A DNA stretch of 64,000 nucleotides from Pseudomonas hygromyciniae (GCF_016925675.1 NZ_CP070506.1:4214501-4278500), one strand, 5' to 3'. Counted from the first letter of the stretch, positions 43,957-53,139 are shown. Program-made: numbers and translations. The notes: generated by a model not told the origin, from the sequence alone.

Positions 43957-44903
43957 GCCGCCTCCAGGTAGGAATGATGAATGGCGATACCCAACTGGCG
44001 TACCAGCGGGATGAAATCGGTCAGCCAGGCGTGCAGGCCTTCCTCGAGGATTTCGTCAATGGCCGTAAAGCGCAGGCGTGCGTCCATCTCGGCAGCCAGG
44101 CGCTGGGCCGGGCGGCCATTGATGCCAGGCAGGCTGGCGAGAATCTGGTCGATTTCTTCACTGCACGCGCGCAAAGATCGCGGTACATCGGCGCGCAGCA
44201 GTAACAGTTCAGCCACCTGGCGAGCACCGGGCGCATCACGGTAGATCTCGGTGTAGGCCTCAAAGGATGACAAGGCGCGCAGCAGCGCACTCCATTGGTA
44301 ATAGGCATGGGCGGTGCCATCAATCACCACTTCGGCCTGGTCCCCGGCCATCTCGTAGCGGGCGTCCAACAGGCGCAGGGTGTTGTCGGCCCTTTCGATA
44401 AAGGTGCCCAGGCGAATAAAGCGAAAGGCGTCATTGCGCATGATGGTGCCGTAGGTCGCACCGCGAAACAGGTGGGAACGTTCCTTGACCCACTCGCAGA
44501 AACGGCTCATGCCATAACGGCTCAGGCCTTCCTGGGCTATGACGCGAATATCCAACCAGGTGGCGTTGATGTTTTCCCACATGTCAGCGGTAATTCGCCC
44601 ACGCACCGCATGGGCGCTGGCGCGGGCCGCCCCCAAGCAACTGTAGATGCTCGCCGGGTTGGCGGCGTCCAGGGCGAAGAAATGCAGCAGGCGCTCGGCG
44701 TGCAACTCGCCATGACGCTCACGGTAGTCGTCCAGGGTGCCGGTAATCAGCAAGGGCATGGCCAGTTCGTGCAGGCCATCGCCGCGCCCATCCTGGGGCA
44801 TCAGTGACAGTGAATAGCTGACATCCAGCATGCGCGCGAGGTTTTCCGCACGCTCCAGATAGCGCGACATCCAATATAAATCCGAGGCAGTTCTACTCAA
44901 CAT
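43953..44903 (-). CDS. alpha-E domain protein
   Basis: A 316-residue all-helical protein (MLSRTASDLYWMSRYLERAE, NLARMLDVSYSLSL, REGHGEL-like mid part, SFEAYTEIYRDA) of the alpha-E domain family, which has no known catalysis of its own. ATG 44903 is 4 bp after the stop of the ATP-grasp gene. It always accompanies circularly permuted ATP-grasp proteins. Confidence 0.9.
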   Translation of the reverse strand: MLSRTASDLYWMSRYLERAENLARMLDVSYSLSLMPQDGRGDGLHELAMPLLITGTLDDYRERHGELHAERLLHFFALDAANPASIYSCLGAARASAHAVRGRITADMWENINATWLDIRVIAQEGLSRYGMSRFCEWVKERSHLFRGATYGTIMRNDAFRFIRLGTFIERADNTLRLLDARYEMAGDQAEVVIDGTAHAYYQWSALLRALSSFEAYTEIYRDAPGARQVAELLLLRADVPRSLRACSEEIDQILASLPGINGRPAQRLAAEMDARLRFTAIDEILEEGLHAWLTDFIPLVRQLGIAIHHSYLEAA

Positions 44904-44907
44904 GGTT

Positions 44908-46317
44908 TTATTCCTCGACCACCCAGGTGTCTTTGGTGCCGCCGCCCTGGGACGAGTTGACCACCAGCGAGCCTTCGCGCAGCGCCACACGGGTCAACCC
45001 CCCCGGCACCACGCGGGTTTCCTTGCCGGACAGGACAAACGGTCGCAGGTCGATATGCCGGGGCGCGATGCCGTTTTCGACAAAGGTCGGGCACGTCGAC
45101 AGGCACAGAGTCGGTTGGGCGATGTAGGCATGGGGCTTGGCCTTGATCCGCGCACGGAAGGCTTCGATTTCGGCGGCCGTGGCGGCCGGGCCGACCAGCA
45201 TGCCGTAGCCACCGGAGCCTTGGGTTTCCTTGACCACCAGCTCCGGCAGATTCGCCAGTACGTGGGAAAGTTCGTCAGGCTTGCGGCATTGGAACGTCGG
45301 AACGTTCTTGAGGATCGGCTCTTCATCCAGGTAAAAACGGATCATGTCGGTGACGAAGGGATACACCGACTTGTCATCCGCCACCCCAGTGCCAATGGCA
45401 TTGGCCAGCACCACGTTGCCCGAACGATAGGCGGCCAACAGCCCCGGCACGCCGAGCATCGATTCCGGGTTGAAGGCCAGCGGGTCGAGATAGGCATCGT
45501 CGAGGCGACGGTAGATCACGTCCACCGCCTTCGGGCCGTCTGTGGTACGCATGAACACGCGGTCGTCACGTACGAACAGATCGGCGCCCTCCACCAGTTC
45601 CACGCCCATTTCCCGGGCGAGGAAGGCATGTTCGAAAAACGCGCTGTTGAATCGCCCGGGCGTCAGCACGACTACGCTGGGGTTTTCCAGCGGGCTGGAG
45701 CTTTTCAGGGTGTCGAGCAACAGGTTGGGGTAATGATCGATCGGGGCGATGCGCTGGGCAGCGAACAATTCGGGGAACAGGCGCATCATCATCTTGCGGT
45801 CTTCGAGCATGTAGCTCACGCCGCTGGGGGTGCGCAGGTTGTCTTCCAGCACGTAGTAGCTGCCGTCGCCATCGCGTACGAGATCGACACCCGAGACGTG
45901 GGAATAGATATCACGGTGCAAGTCCAGGCCCTGCATCGCCAGTTGGTATTGCTCGTTGGCCAGCACTTGCTCGGCCGGAATGATCCCGGCCTTGATAATG
46001 CGTTGGTCGTGATACAGGTCGGCAAGGAACAGGTTCAATGCCTTGACCCGCTGAATGCAGCCTCGTTCGACCACTCGCCATTCGCTGGCGGGAATGCTGC
46101 GCGGGATGGTATCGAAGGGAATCAGGCGCTCGGTGCCCTGCTCATCGCCGTACAGGGTGAAGGTGATGCCGGCACGGTGAAACAGCAAATCGGCTTCACG
46201 CCGGCGCTGGGCCAGCAGTTCGGGCGGGGTTTCAGCCAGCCAACGGGCGAACTCGCGATAGTGAGGTCGGACCTGGCCGGCCCCATCGTACATTTCATCG
46301 TAATAAGTGCGGATCAT
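44908..46317 (-). CDS. circularly permuted type-2 ATP-grasp protein
   Basis: This 469-residue protein has the hallmarks of circularly permuted ATP-grasp enzymes: YYDEMYDGAGQVRPHYREF, VSGVDLVRDGDGSYYVLEDN, RTPSGVSYMLEDR and C-terminal VVKETQGSGGYGMLVGP. ATP-grasp enzymes form amide or peptide bonds. In an operon with alpha-E and transglutaminase genes, a peptide-like product made and trimmed by these enzymes is often proposed. Confidence 0.92.
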   Translation of the reverse strand: MIRTYYDEMYDGAGQVRPHYREFARWLAETPPELLAQRRREADLLFHRAGITFTLYGDEQGTERLIPFDTIPRSIPASEWRVVERGCIQRVKALNLFLADLYHDQRIIKAGIIPAEQVLANEQYQLAMQGLDLHRDIYSHVSGVDLVRDGDGSYYVLEDNLRTPSGVSYMLEDRKMMMRLFPELFAAQRIAPIDHYPNLLLDTLKSSSPLENPSVVVLTPGRFNSAFFEHAFLAREMGVELVEGADLFVRDDRVFMRTTDGPKAVDVIYRRLDDAYLDPLAFNPESMLGVPGLLAAYRSGNVVLANAIGTGVADDKSVYPFVTDMIRFYLDEEPILKNVPTFQCRKPDELSHVLANLPELVVKETQGSGGYGMLVGPAATAAEIEAFRARIKAKPHAYIAQPTLCLSTCPTFVENGIAPRHIDLRPFVLSGKETRVVPGGLTRVALREGSLVVNSSQGGGTKDTWVVEE

Positions 46318-46559
46318 GCCGAACTCCTTGTCACCCGGACGCAACGGACTGTCGCAAGGCCCGTGCCAGCGGCATAAACACTTAAGTATCAATCAGTTGG
46401 ATACAGTCAAAGGCAACGCCGCACCGTCCTGGTGCAGCAAATACCCGGGCCTCGCCCCGCGCGCTTCATAGAGGCGCAGGCGTTGCCTATCACCAGCATA
46501 GTCAGAGTTGATTTCACTGCCGGGGAAAGCCTGCGGATAATCGCCAACATTCGCTGAAC

Positions 46560-46678
46560 AGGACTCTTCCTACAGCATCACCCCATCACCGCCGGTAATT
46601 TGCTTGTGCATGTACCGATCGGTTCCCCTTCATGCCGATCTTCCCTTTTGGCCACCCTGCTCCGGTGGCCTTTTTTTT
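46560..46678 (+). ncRNA. candidate small RNA ending in a strong terminator
   Basis: A rightward transcript ending at 46678 would contain CATCACCCCATCACCGCCGG, the GTACCGATCGGT palindrome near 46616-46625, and a terminator (GGCCACC-CTGCTCC-GGTGGCC plus eight T). Flanking genes read leftward on both sides, so the terminator serves no gene. The 5' end is a guess. Confidence 0.45.
46650..46678 (+). terminator. rho-independent terminator, orphan
   Basis: GGCCACC stem, 7-base loop, GGTGGCC stem and T8 on the plus strand. Confidence 0.88.
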
Positions 46679-46779
46679 GTGCCGGTTTTTTCATATTAAG
46701 TTCCCAGCACTTTGCACCACCACAAACAAAATCGGCCGACCCAAAGGTCAGCCGATACGCTGCGTTATTGATCATGTGT

Positions 46780-47121
46780 CTACATGGGTAACCCACGAAC
46801 CTCGTGCTTGACGCCCCACCCCTCAATAATCCCGCCCAAGGGCTCGACTACCGCCTCAAAGTCCTGCTCGAAATCACCGATACCGTCATAGGTGGCGAAC
46901 ATGACCTTGCTCAACTCCAGGAACCAGGCACCGTCATCCCGTGCGCTGACCTGAGCATTGATCGACTCCCCACGAAACCGACCCGCAGCCCGGCGCGCAC
47001 GTTCCTCATCCGGGAAAATGGCGTAGAACTCGATGGGATGGAAACGCGAGAAGTCAAAGCCGCCCTCTTTCATGCGGCGTAACACGTGGGTGCTGATGTC
47101 TTCTTGATAGGCTGTGCTCAT
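46780..47121 (-). CDS. RraB-family ribonuclease E regulator
   Basis: This 113-residue protein (THVLRRMKEGGFDFSRFHPI, EFYAIFPDEERARRAAGRF, then AVVEPLGGIIEGWGVKHEV) matches the RraB fold of RNase E inhibitors in size and pattern. In E. coli RraB binds RNase E and slows mRNA decay. ATG 47121 is preceded by GGAGGA. Confidence 0.82.
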   Translation of the reverse strand: MSTAYQEDISTHVLRRMKEGGFDFSRFHPIEFYAIFPDEERARRAAGRFRGESINAQVSARDDGAWFLELSKVMFATYDGIGDFEQDFEAVVEPLGGIIEGWGVKHEVRGLPM

Positions 47122-47332
47122 GAAACGTCCTCCTGAACCGATGGATAGACTTTCCGTGCTTCCCAGGGCCTGCGCGTGAACGGCGCAGGTGGACGGCAAT
47201 GACATCGCCGCAGGAAAACAAGCATGTAGCTGACAAGACCAGACCTTAGCGATTCATTCGCTGATCTCCCTTGCAGAGTAGCGCGAAGCTATCAGCTCCA
47301 CCAGCAGCGCTTTTACGACGTACAGGGAATAT

Positions 47333-47569
47333 TCAGGGGGCGGGAGAAATATCGAGGATCTGGATACTGTTCTGATCCTTCAGGCTTTTAACCGTCGGCT
47401 CGGCGATCCGGCCGTCCAGGTCATTGAGGTCCAGTTGAGCGGGGATAGGCAGCAGTTTGGCGCGGATCATCTGTGCGGCGTCTTCGAGGCTGGGCTTCTG
47501 CGCGCAGCTGAACTGCTCCACGGACTGCACACCGTGGTCATCAACGAAGGTAACTTGCCAATTTTGCAT
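47333..47569 (-). CDS. small hypothetical protein
   Basis: A 78-residue soluble protein (MQNWQVTFVDDHGVQSVEQF, AAQMIRAKLLPIPAQLDLND). ATG 47569 follows a GAGG motif. No family recognised. Confidence 0.6.
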   Translation of the reverse strand: MQNWQVTFVDDHGVQSVEQFSCAQKPSLEDAAQMIRAKLLPIPAQLDLNDLDGRIAEPTVKSLKDQNSIQILDISPAP

Positions 47570-47671
47570 CAGTGCCTCCTCGATAAAGCCCATGGATGGG
47601 CTCACATCTATCTGGACCTTGAGGGCGCGATGATCGTTCCGCTCAAGGCTGGAGGCACTGCTCGGTTGCGC

Positions 47672-48280
47672 TTAGCGCTTCTCGGCGCTTTCCTTGAGGG
47701 CTTTCAAGGTATTGAAGGGCGCTTCAACCACAAACTTGTTGGCCAACCAGGACGGTACGCTGCCACCAGGCTCGGTATGGACCTGGTAAGTCACTTCGGT
47801 CTGGTCGGCGCCTTTGGGCACCAGTTTCCAGAAACCTTCGACCTGGGCCACACGCACGTAGCCTTTCTCTTCCGGCAGGTAGGTAGGGACTTCCAGCAGC
47901 TTGCGGGTCACGCTGCCGTCGGCAGCCTGGGTCGTGGTGATTTCCAGGATCGAGTCACGATCGGTGACTGGGAACGGGGCTTTGAACTGGGTGTAGGTCC
48001 AGCTCTTGTCGCCTTCCTTCTTGAGCAGCTTCTGCGACTTGCATTCGTGAATCCACTTACAGGCACCGACGACATCGTCCTGCAGGGCCTGGATCTTGGC
48101 CAATGGCGCCTTGATCACCGTAACGCCGCGATAAGCCTTGTATTTGGACCCGGCCACTTCACTCAAGGCGACCTTGATACCTTCCTCGTCCTTGGCAACC
48201 TGCCACTCTTCTGCCTGTGCGGCAGCCGCAAACAACACCGTAAAACCGCACAACACAGCCATTCGTTTCAGCGAACCCAT
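47672..48280 (-). CDS. START/SRPBCC-fold exported protein
   Basis: This 202-residue protein has a signal peptide (to about residue 23, AQAEE) and a lipid-binding START-like domain (GIKVALSEVAGSKYKAYRG, FPVTDRDSILEITTT, YVRVAQVEGFWKLVP). A periplasmic hydrophobic-ligand or stress role is likely. ATG 48280. Confidence 0.82.
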   Translation of the reverse strand: MGSLKRMAVLCGFTVLFAAAAQAEEWQVAKDEEGIKVALSEVAGSKYKAYRGVTVIKAPLAKIQALQDDVVGACKWIHECKSQKLLKKEGDKSWTYTQFKAPFPVTDRDSILEITTTQAADGSVTRKLLEVPTYLPEEKGYVRVAQVEGFWKLVPKGADQTEVTYQVHTEPGGSVPSWLANKFVVEAPFNTLKALKESAEKR

Positions 48281-48321
48281 TGTTGTATTCCTTATTGTTG
48301 AAGTTCTGACATTAAAGCCCA

Positions 48322-48576
48322 CTACGCCGCCGTCATCTGCTCCCACCAGCCGATCAACCTGATCGCTTCTTCCTGGCTACTACCACAGACCTCTAGATCC
48401 GCCGCGAAGGCACCGCATACCGCAGGCCGTTCAGGCAGGCCAAACAATTGGCACAGCTGTTCGACCGACAGATGCAGGCAGCGTTCGCCCGCGGGCTTGC
48501 CATTGGGCATACCGGGCAACGGCGAACTGATGGAAGGGGCGATACAGCAAGCGCCACAGCCTTCACGGCATTTCAT
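48322..48576 (-). CDS. YkgJ-family cysteine cluster protein
   Basis: An 84-residue protein with five or more cysteines (MKCREGCGACCIAP, RCLHLS, QLCQLFG, AVCGAF) in the YkgJ (CxxxCxxCC) pattern, thought to bind zinc or an Fe-S cluster. Adjacent to but not overlapping the START gene. Confidence 0.85.
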   Translation of the reverse strand: MKCREGCGACCIAPSISSPLPGMPNGKPAGERCLHLSVEQLCQLFGLPERPAVCGAFAADLEVCGSSQEEAIRLIGWWEQMTAA

Positions 48577-48737
48577 GACCAGTAGGTCCTCGACGACAAA
48601 GTGTTGATGGCCGGGCTAGAGTACGCCCTAAAACATCCGTTTTAAAATGGTCTAACAGGGGTTTTTCGCAGAAAACAAAAGTGACCGACCAGTCTGCGAC
48701 AGAAGGTCAGGGGGTAAGGTCACTTTGCCAGGCAAGA

Positions 48738-49226
48738 TTAATTCTTGAATTCGAAATCCAGGGCCGCGCCTTCCACATCGCGCCGCTCTTCATTGCGCAT
48801 TTGCAGTTGCATTTCGTTGCTCAACAGGCGGCCGTTGATCTGGAAAGCACTGTTATCGATCGGTTTCTCGCCAAACATCGGCGGCAACAACGGCACATTC
48901 TTGGGTTGCGGCATAGTGCCGAGGGGCTGCAGGTGCCGGACCATTTCCTGGGGCAGACTCAGGTCCAATTGCGCTGGCGCCAGTTTGGTCTGGGCCACTT
49001 CCCGGGCCGACTTGGACTTGTTTGCGATGGGCGCGCGCTTTTTTTCCTTGGCGGCTTTCGTAACCGGAGCGGCTTTTTTAGCCTGGGTCGTTTTTTTAGC
49101 CGGTGCCGGCTTTTGTTCGGCGGCTGCCAGCACAACTGGCGCACTGGCAGGCGCTGCCAGTACAGAAGTGGTGTTGCACAGGCTCGCCAGACAGATCAAC
49201 AGCGCGGCAGGAAAAATAGAGGTCAT
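48738..49226 (-). CDS. hypothetical exported Lys/Ala-rich protein
   Basis: A 162-residue protein with a signal peptide (residues 1-24), an Ala/Lys/Pro linker (KPAPAKKTTQAKKAAPVTKA) and a C-terminal segment (NSAFQINGRLLSNEMQLQM). Periplasmic, perhaps cell-wall associated. ATG 49226 is preferred because it starts at the signal peptide. Confidence 0.6.
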   Translation of the reverse strand: MTSIFPAALLICLASLCNTTSVLAAPASAPVVLAAAEQKPAPAKKTTQAKKAAPVTKAAKEKKRAPIANKSKSAREVAQTKLAPAQLDLSLPQEMVRHLQPLGTMPQPKNVPLLPPMFGEKPIDNSAFQINGRLLSNEMQLQMRNEERRDVEGAALDFEFKN

Positions 49227-49330
49227 ATCGCCAACAGCATTAACGGCAGAAGGCCATATGCTCGCTTGTTGAGCGCGGCATGACAAGCGCGGTGATTAGC
49301 CAGCTACCGTTCATGCCCCGTTTTGGCGCT

Positions 49331-50770
49331 TCAAAAACCACCCGCAGCCTCTTGGCATAACTGGTTGGCCAGCATGCCCAGGGTCATCAGGGCTCGCTCC
49401 GCTTCTCGGTTCCACGGCGTACCGCAGTTGAGCCGAATACAGTGGTTGAACTGTTCGGTATTGCTGAAGATCAGCCCCGGCGCGATGCTGATGCCTTGCT
49501 GCAAAGCCCGCACGTGCAGCTCTTGGGTATTGACCCTGCCCGGCAGACTGACCCACAGGATAAAACCGCCCGTCGGCCGGCTCATCTGCGTGCCTTCCGG
49601 GAAATACTGCTGCACCGCTAACTGGAAGGCACTGAGGTTCTTGCGGTACTCCTGGCGAATGTAGCGCAGATGGCGGTCGTAACCGCCATTCTCCAGATAC
49701 GCCGCCACGCCCATCTGCGTAACGCTGCACGCCGAATGGGTACTGAACATCTGCAGGCGCTGGATCTCCTGCTGGTATTTGCCGGCAATCATCCAGCCGA
49801 TGCGCACGCCAGGGGACAGGGTCTTGGAGAAACTGGAGCAGTAGATCACCCTATCCAGGCGGTCATAGGCCTTGAGGGCCTTGGTGCGGCCCAACTCGAA
49901 CATCAATTCGCCGTAGATATCGTCTTCGACGATCTGGATATCGAAATCCGAGGCCAGGCGCAGCAGCTGTTTCTGCCGTTCTTCCGGCATGGTGCCGCCC
50001 AGGGGATTACTCAGGCGCGTGGTCAACACCAGGGCCTTGATCGACCACTGGTTGGCCGCCAACTGCAGGGCTTCCAGGCTCATGCCTGTGGCCGGGTCGC
50101 TGGGAATCTCGATGACCTTGAGGCCAAGCAAGTCCGCCAGTTGCAGCAGGCCGTAATAGGTGGGCGATTCGGCGGCAATCAGGTCGCCGGGGCGAGTCAG
50201 CACCCGCAACGACATCTGCAATGCGTCGACACACCCGTGGGTGATCACCACTTCGGACGGATCGACCACCACTCCGGCATCGCGCATACGAATCGCGACC
50301 TGGCGCCGCAGCGGCTCGAAGCCCGGGCTGAACATATAGCTGAACGCCCGTGGGCTCTGAAAGCGCGTGACCTTGGCCAGTTGCTGGTGCAGCGCCCGCA
50401 CCGGTAGGTAATCGACACTGGGAACAGCGGCCCCCAGCGGGAACACCCCTTCGCGACGGGATTCAACCAGGACCTGTTGGATGATACTGCTGCGGGTGAC
50501 CAGGCCCGGGCGCTCGACCCGAGCGATATCCGGCGTCGGTGCGGTCAGGGCCGGCGTCTGGTGCACGTAATACCCGGACTGCGGCCGCGCACGGATCAAC
50601 CCCTGGTCTTCAAGGTTGGCGTAGGCCTGTAGCACGGTGGCATGACTGACATTGAGCTGAGAGCTCATCTTGCGCACCGAAGGCACGCGCTCACCCGGTT
50701 GATAGACACCGCGCCGGATATCCTCAGCCAACTGCTGGGCGATACGTTGGTAAAGCAAGAGATTGGTCAT
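49331..50770 (-). CDS. MocR/GntR-family regulator with aminotransferase domain
   Basis: This 479-residue protein has a GntR winged helix (GERVPSVRKMSSQLNVSHAT, residues 26-46) joined to a fold-type I aminotransferase domain. PLP-lysine candidate is K316 (CSSFSKTLSPG), with VEDDIYGE (281-288) and NPLGGTMP upstream. It probably senses an amino acid or PLP metabolite. The target gene is not clear from the neighbours. Confidence 0.9.
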   Translation of the reverse strand: MTNLLLYQRIAQQLAEDIRRGVYQPGERVPSVRKMSSQLNVSHATVLQAYANLEDQGLIRARPQSGYYVHQTPALTAPTPDIARVERPGLVTRSSIIQQVLVESRREGVFPLGAAVPSVDYLPVRALHQQLAKVTRFQSPRAFSYMFSPGFEPLRRQVAIRMRDAGVVVDPSEVVITHGCVDALQMSLRVLTRPGDLIAAESPTYYGLLQLADLLGLKVIEIPSDPATGMSLEALQLAANQWSIKALVLTTRLSNPLGGTMPEERQKQLLRLASDFDIQIVEDDIYGELMFELGRTKALKAYDRLDRVIYCSSFSKTLSPGVRIGWMIAGKYQQEIQRLQMFSTHSACSVTQMGVAAYLENGGYDRHLRYIRQEYRKNLSAFQLAVQQYFPEGTQMSRPTGGFILWVSLPGRVNTQELHVRALQQGISIAPGLIFSNTEQFNHCIRLNCGTPWNREAERALMTLGMLANQLCQEAAGGF

Positions 50771-50919
50771 GACGCAGCACTCGATTTCACGGGTATTTTA
50801 TTTTTGTGTGAAACATACCGGCACAGTTTAGAAGTGTACGGGGACAGTTGCCACAATAGTCGAGGACGCGCGGCAGTGATAGAAAAAACTGTATGGGTTG
50901 AGCTGTGAATCGCAGGCAT

Positions 50920-50944
50920 GAAAAACCCGATCAAAGATCGGGTT
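50920..50944 (-). terminator. leftward terminator of the lipoprotein operon
   Basis: On the minus strand AACCCGATCTTTGATCGGGTTTTTC: 8-bp stem, 4-base loop and T-run. It ends the DUF4398/OmpA-like operon transcript. Confidence 0.82.
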
Positions 50945-50972
50945 GCATAGCGGGTGCGCCACATACCCGGTA

Positions 50973-51051
50973 GGAGCTGGCTTGCCTGCGATGCTGGCGA
51001 TGCGAGTGTTCAGATGCACCGCGCCGATGCTATCGCAGGCAAGCCAGCTCC
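50973..51051. repeat. REPIN
   Basis: GGAGCTGGCTTGCCTGCGA (50973-50991) and its perfect reverse complement at 51033-51051, 41 bases apart. Confidence 0.9.
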
Positions 51052-51077
51052 CACATCGACCGTACGCGCACTGAGGT

Positions 51078-51881
51078 TCAGCGCGCGGCGCCGAGCTGGC
51101 CCTTCTCATCGGAGAAGACGATTTCCACACGCCGGTTCTGCGCACGACCACGTTCGGAAGCATTCACTTCCACCGGGTACTGATCGCCATAGCCTTCCAC
51201 CTGGATGCGTTTTTCATCAATGCCCAGGTCGACCAGTACGTCCGCCACGGCCTGTGCACGGTCACGGGACAGTTTGAGGTTTTCGTGCTCGCCGCCGGTG
51301 CTATCGGTATAACCCTCGATCCGCACGACCCGCTTGGGGTTCAGTTGCAGGAACTGCACGATCTTCAGCACTGTACGGTTGGCGGAGTTTTTCAGCTCCG
51401 CCTGGCCAGTGTCGAACAGCACGTCGCCCAAGGTCATCACCAGGCCACGATCGGTCTGGGTGGTGGTCAGGCTGGCGATCTGCTCCTCCAGCCACTTGCC
51501 CTGTTGCTGCACGCTCAACAACTTGGCTTCGCGCAGCGCCAGTTGCAGGCGTTGACGCTCCAGTTCGAGCTTGGCCGCACGTTCTTCGTTGAGTACCAAC
51601 TCGGTATGTTCCCGGGCGATGGCGCTATAGCGCTGGCTCAGGTAGGCGTAATGCACGACGTCGCCACCGCTGCCCCAGTAGCTGGAAAGGCGGTCGGCGC
51701 GGGCCAGGGACTCACCGGCGCGGATCACGTCCTTGGGCGCGATGCGCAATACATTGGAGTCTTCCTTGACCTTCTGGAAGTCGCTGCCAGCCTGCTGCAA
51801 CGCGGCGTCGCTATTGGGATGGCTGGCGCAACCGGCGAGCAGCAGGCTGCTCAATAGCAACCCAAATGTCAGGCGGTTCAT
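51078..51881 (-). CDS. OmpA-family lipoprotein
   Basis: This 267-residue lipoprotein has lipobox LAGC (C18), a long helical central region (DTELVLNEERAAKLELERQR-type, coiled coil) and a C-terminal OmpA domain (DVLFDTGQAELKNSANRTVL, IEGYTDSTGGEHENLKLSRD, RAQAVADVLV) that binds peptidoglycan. ATG overlaps the upstream DUF4398 stop (ATGA). Confidence 0.9.
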   Translation of the reverse strand: MNRLTFGLLLSSLLLAGCASHPNSDAALQQAGSDFQKVKEDSNVLRIAPKDVIRAGESLARADRLSSYWGSGGDVVHYAYLSQRYSAIAREHTELVLNEERAAKLELERQRLQLALREAKLLSVQQQGKWLEEQIASLTTTQTDRGLVMTLGDVLFDTGQAELKNSANRTVLKIVQFLQLNPKRVVRIEGYTDSTGGEHENLKLSRDRAQAVADVLVDLGIDEKRIQVEGYGDQYPVEVNASERGRAQNRRVEIVFSDEKGQLGAAR

Positions 51882-52234
51882 TGAGCATCTCCCAGCTGTT
51901 TGCGCAGGCGGGTGATACGAGTGTCGAGGACATTCAACTGCTCCTGACTCTTTTGCGTCAGTACCCGCGCCTCTGCCAGGCGCGCGTCGAGTTCGGCCTG
52001 TTCAGCCTGCATGCGGGCATCCTTGTAGGACTCGTCAGCCATATCGGCCTTGGCCTGGGCCAGCTTCGTCTCGGCGAGTTTCAACTCAGGCACGTCGTCA
52101 GCGACAGCGCCCACGGCGGCGGCTTGCTCCAAGGCTTGCTGGGTCAGGCGCATTTGCTCATTCGGCGCAGGATCTGCGGCACAGCCCGCCAGCGTTACTA
52201 CGGCGAGGGCGGCGAAAAGAGGTCGAATAGTCAC
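51878..52234 (-). CDS. DUF4398 lipoprotein
   Basis: This 118-residue lipoprotein has lipobox LAGC (C17) and a helical DUF4398 domain (LAETKLAQAKADMADESYKD, EQAELDARLAEARVL). It is co-translated with the OmpA-like lipoprotein, so the two probably act together at the envelope. Confidence 0.88.
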   Translation of the reverse strand: MTIRPLFAALAVVTLAGCAADPAPNEQMRLTQQALEQAAAVGAVADDVPELKLAETKLAQAKADMADESYKDARMQAEQAELDARLAEARVLTQKSQEQLNVLDTRITRLRKQLGDAQ

Positions 52235-52243
52235 TAAAAATCC

Positions 52244-53059
52244 CTACTTTGTTGGGGTGCTGACGGGTTGCTGCAACTGCGTCTTCCAGCGTTCGATATT
52301 GCGCTGCAACGCGGCTTCCGTCAGACCGGACGCGGACAATTCTGTCATCTTTTTGGCGAGCTGTCCGCGCAACCACGGATCATTGCAGGCCGAGTTGTGG
52401 GAAATCGCCAGGAACAGCCCCGGCTGATCAATCGGTAGTTCACGGGCCAGCAGGTCTTTGCTCATGCCAAGGGTCTGCGCCATGGCCATGCCGGAGTAAC
52501 GGCCGGCCAGCACGTAGTCCACTTCGCCAAGCAGCAGTTTCTGCAAGGCCGGGGTTACGGTTGGCAGGCGTTCCAGGGTCAGGTGTTCGCTGGCAAAGGC
52601 TTCAAACTCAGGGGACAGGCGCGCCCGCTCCGAGACCGCGCCCTTGTGGCCATGCAGGTCGGCTGCATGGGTATAGACCAGGGGCGAGTCGACGCGGGTC
52701 CACACCCGGTAATCGGCCTGCATCAGTGCCGGATGGATGTAGTCCAGGGTCTCCAGCTCGCTGACACTCAGCGGCGCATCGACCAGCATGTCCATGCGCC
52801 CGCTGCGGACTTCATCAAGGGCCAGGGAACGCTTGCCGCCATACAACAGGTCGACTTTCAACCCCAGCTCCTTGGCCACTTGTTGCAGCACGTCGGCATT
52901 GGCGCCGATCAAGTGGGTGGGGTCTTGCGGGTCTCGCCACAAATAGGGCGGCGCATCCGGGCTGCCGGTCACCACCAGGCGCTCGCATTTGCCGGCAGCG
53001 ATAGACAAGGTCGGCAGCAGTGACAGGCCCAGCAGTACAGTCCAGCGACGCAGTTCCAT
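52244..53059 (-). CDS. periplasmic substrate-binding (SBP_bac_3-like) protein
   Basis: This 271-residue exported protein has a signal peptide (1-22) and the bilobal type II fold (VVTGSPDAPPYLWRDPQDPT, LDEVRSGRMDMLVDAPLSVS, VDYVLAGRYSGMAMAQTLG). It resembles amino-acid-type solute-binding domains. No ABC-transporter genes are adjacent, so it may be an orphan sensor or binding protein. Confidence 0.8.
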   Translation of the reverse strand: MELRRWTVLLGLSLLPTLSIAAGKCERLVVTGSPDAPPYLWRDPQDPTHLIGANADVLQQVAKELGLKVDLLYGGKRSLALDEVRSGRMDMLVDAPLSVSELETLDYIHPALMQADYRVWTRVDSPLVYTHAADLHGHKGAVSERARLSPEFEAFASEHLTLERLPTVTPALQKLLLGEVDYVLAGRYSGMAMAQTLGMSKDLLARELPIDQPGLFLAISHNSACNDPWLRGQLAKKMTELSASGLTEAALQRNIERWKTQLQQPVSTPTK

Positions 53060-53089
53060 GGCGTGGTTCCCGATCAAAAGTGGCGTGCA

Positions 53090-53118
53090 AAAAAAAGCCC
53101 AGTCATAAGACCGGGCTC
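53090..53118 (-). terminator. terminator of etfBA
   Basis: Minus-strand AGCCCGGTCTTATGACTGGGCTTTTTTTT: imperfect 7-bp stem followed by a T-run, 21 bp after the etfA stop. Confidence 0.85.
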
Positions 53119-53139
53119 TTTATAAGTGAAGCGGCTGGT

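Larger units (their letters stand above)
46318..46779. other. intergenic region with a candidate small RNA
   Basis: No coding frame of note over 462 bp. The right half carries an orphan rightward terminator at 46650-46678 with no rightward gene before it. Confidence 0.6.
50771..51077. other. intergenic region with terminator and REPIN
   Basis: Between the MocR start and the OmpA-like stop. It contains a leftward terminator (50920-50944) and a REPIN (50973-51051); the MocR promoter should lie near 50780-50900. Confidence 0.6.

Noticed and set aside
46578..46826. An 82-codon minus-strand frame upstream of the RraB gene
   Set aside because: Its central part is the terminator hairpin read backwards and the composition is not protein-like.
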